14,507 nt of DNA, from positions 1 to 14,507 of the forward strand of contig CAYGZC010000354.1 of assembly GCA_964354225.1 (NCBI GenBank), in the 5' to 3' direction. The translations under genes were made by a program, and so were the position numbers. Origin of the DNA: CAYGZC01 sp964354225 (GTDB lineage: Bacteria > Bacteroidota > Ignavibacteria > UBA10030 > SZUA-254). The first letter of the stretch is position 1; each line of letters starts with the position of its first letter. Shown piece after piece: positions 13,781-14,507 of this stretch. Below the pieces are notes generated by a model. It was not told the DNA's origin and did not search any database. It was given only the letters and a program-made list of their open reading frames with translations.

Positions 13781-14507
13781 TCACGTTTGTTGGGATGACT
13801 TTCTGCTATCACGTGCAATAAGCATTTCCAAGATTGCCATAAGCAAAGCAAGCCCGATGCAGTACTTCCACAGCTCAATACCAAAACGTGATTGTAGTAT
13901 TGTAGCTTGAAGTGCATCGCCTGGTTTTGAAAAATGCACCACGGATGGACTAATACCCCAATAGGTCATCCATTTTTCAAGTCCATCCTGTTTAGCTCTC
14001 CTAGTATCCGACTCAAGGTTGTTGGTATTTGCAGTAAAAATAAAAAATGGTGAGGTCGCGTTTTTCATTTCATAGAAGCCAGGTACAGCCAAATTTTTTA
14101 ATGCAAAGGAAAAAGACCTATTCACTTCACCGTGATGCATTTGCGCGATTGGCTGAATCAGCTCTTCTAAACCATTTGGTGTGATTAATTTATATTGTTT
14201 CTCTGCTGTTTGGGAAATCATTCTCCTCAACGATATTATAGGATCCTCGCCGGTAAGGTACGATGCTTTGTTTTCCTCGCGCGGAGAAACATAAATCATC
14301 GATCTATAAACAAGAGGCGCGAACATACCTTTAAGTGGAAAATCTGACCATGAGAGATTGGGGGCAACTGAAAAGAAAAGTATTTTGCCGCTTCCAAAAT
14401 TATATTCAGAAAGGAAAGGGCTGCCATCGCTCATCGAGATTATAGTTCGTTCGTGTTTGCTAACCTGATGTTTAAGCATCCGCGAAATCACTGGAGATTC
14501 AATTGCG
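13781..14507 (-). CDS. BatA-like membrane protein, C-terminal part (truncated by window)
   Basis: The reading frame stays open to the right edge of the window, so this is the last 241 residues of a longer protein. The visible part contains a beta-rich segment (GSGKILFFSVAPNLSWSDFPLKGMFAPLVYRSMIYV), then a region like a C-terminal beta domain (FSFALKNLAVPGFYEM). A final membrane helix (LWKYCIGLALLMAILEMLIA) is followed by a short charged tail. This arrangement is typical of 'BatA / aerotolerance regulator N-terminal domain' membrane proteins, in which an N-terminal pair of helices (here outside the window) precedes a VWA-like domain. Function in this family is poorly known. The stop is four bases before hflX, so the two are co-transcribed. 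The true start lies beyond 14507; a GTG at 14491 is only an internal codon. Confidence 0.8.
   Translation of the reverse strand, partial: AIESPVISRMLKHQVSKHERTIISMSDGSPFLSEYNFGSGKILFFSVAPNLSWSDFPLKGMFAPLVYRSMIYVSPREENKASYLTGEDPIISLRRMISQTAEKQYKLITPNGLEELIQPIAQMHHGEVNRSFSFALKNLAVPGFYEMKNATSPFFIFTANTNNLESDTRRAKQDGLEKWMTYWGISPSVVHFSKPGDALQATILQSRFGIELWKYCIGLALLMAILEMLIARDSRKSSQQT

Noticed and set aside
13777..13917. Longer hflX start at 13917
   Set aside because: The extra 47 residues are unlike any HflX N-terminus and fall inside the preceding gene; the ATG at 13776 fits both the family and the spacing.
1..14507. CRISPR array, insertion sequence, tRNA or phage remnant
   Set aside because: I looked on both strands and saw no regularly spaced repeats, transposase motifs, cloverleaf-like sequences or phage genes.

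Overview
The window is chromosomal DNA from a moderately AT-rich bacterium. It is probably from the Ignavibacteria/Chlorobi side of the Bacteroidota-Chlorobiota group. The main clue is the secreted protein at the left end, whose C-terminus is a type IX secretion (Por) sorting domain opening with YPNPFNPTTTIEF, a form common in that lineage. Several genes also have real Shine-Dalgarno sequences, and two promoters look like ordinary -35/-10 elements. Both traits fit that branch better than Bacteroidia proper. The assignment is an inference from motifs, not from a database search.

Layout. (1) 15-1406, + strand: a T9SS-exported protein ending in a strong terminator. (2) 1534-4605, - strand: a three-gene unit of lipoprotein, YbjQ-family protein and an atypical Rossmann/SDR-like protein, driven by a near-consensus promoter. 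(3) 4868-8235, + strand: murI, pyrE, a Nudix hydrolase of ADP-ribose pyrophosphatase type, and deoA/pdp. This run links cell-wall D-glutamate supply with pyrimidine and ribose-phosphate metabolism. (4) 8339-10858, + strand: a compact signalling cassette. It holds a small cysteine-motif protein, a roughly seven-helix membrane protein, a NarL-family histidine kinase with one membrane helix and no sensor domain, and a LuxR/NarL response regulator. (5) 11128-11499, + strand: an orphan receiver-only response regulator behind a 269-base intergenic region full of inverted repeats. (6) 11661-14507, - strand: a truncated BatA-like membrane protein, hflX and suhB, running convergently into the receiver gene with a shared two-way terminator.

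The best candidate for an undescribed system is the signalling cassette at 8339-10858, possibly with the orphan receiver at 11128. The kinase has no input domain of its own. It overlaps the end of the membrane-protein gene by 34 bases, so the membrane protein is the obvious candidate sensor, and the small CPPxCP-ending protein the candidate accessory or ligand. The remaining genes are mostly recognisable housekeeping genes with intact motifs. No tRNA, rRNA, CRISPR array, insertion sequence or phage gene was seen.
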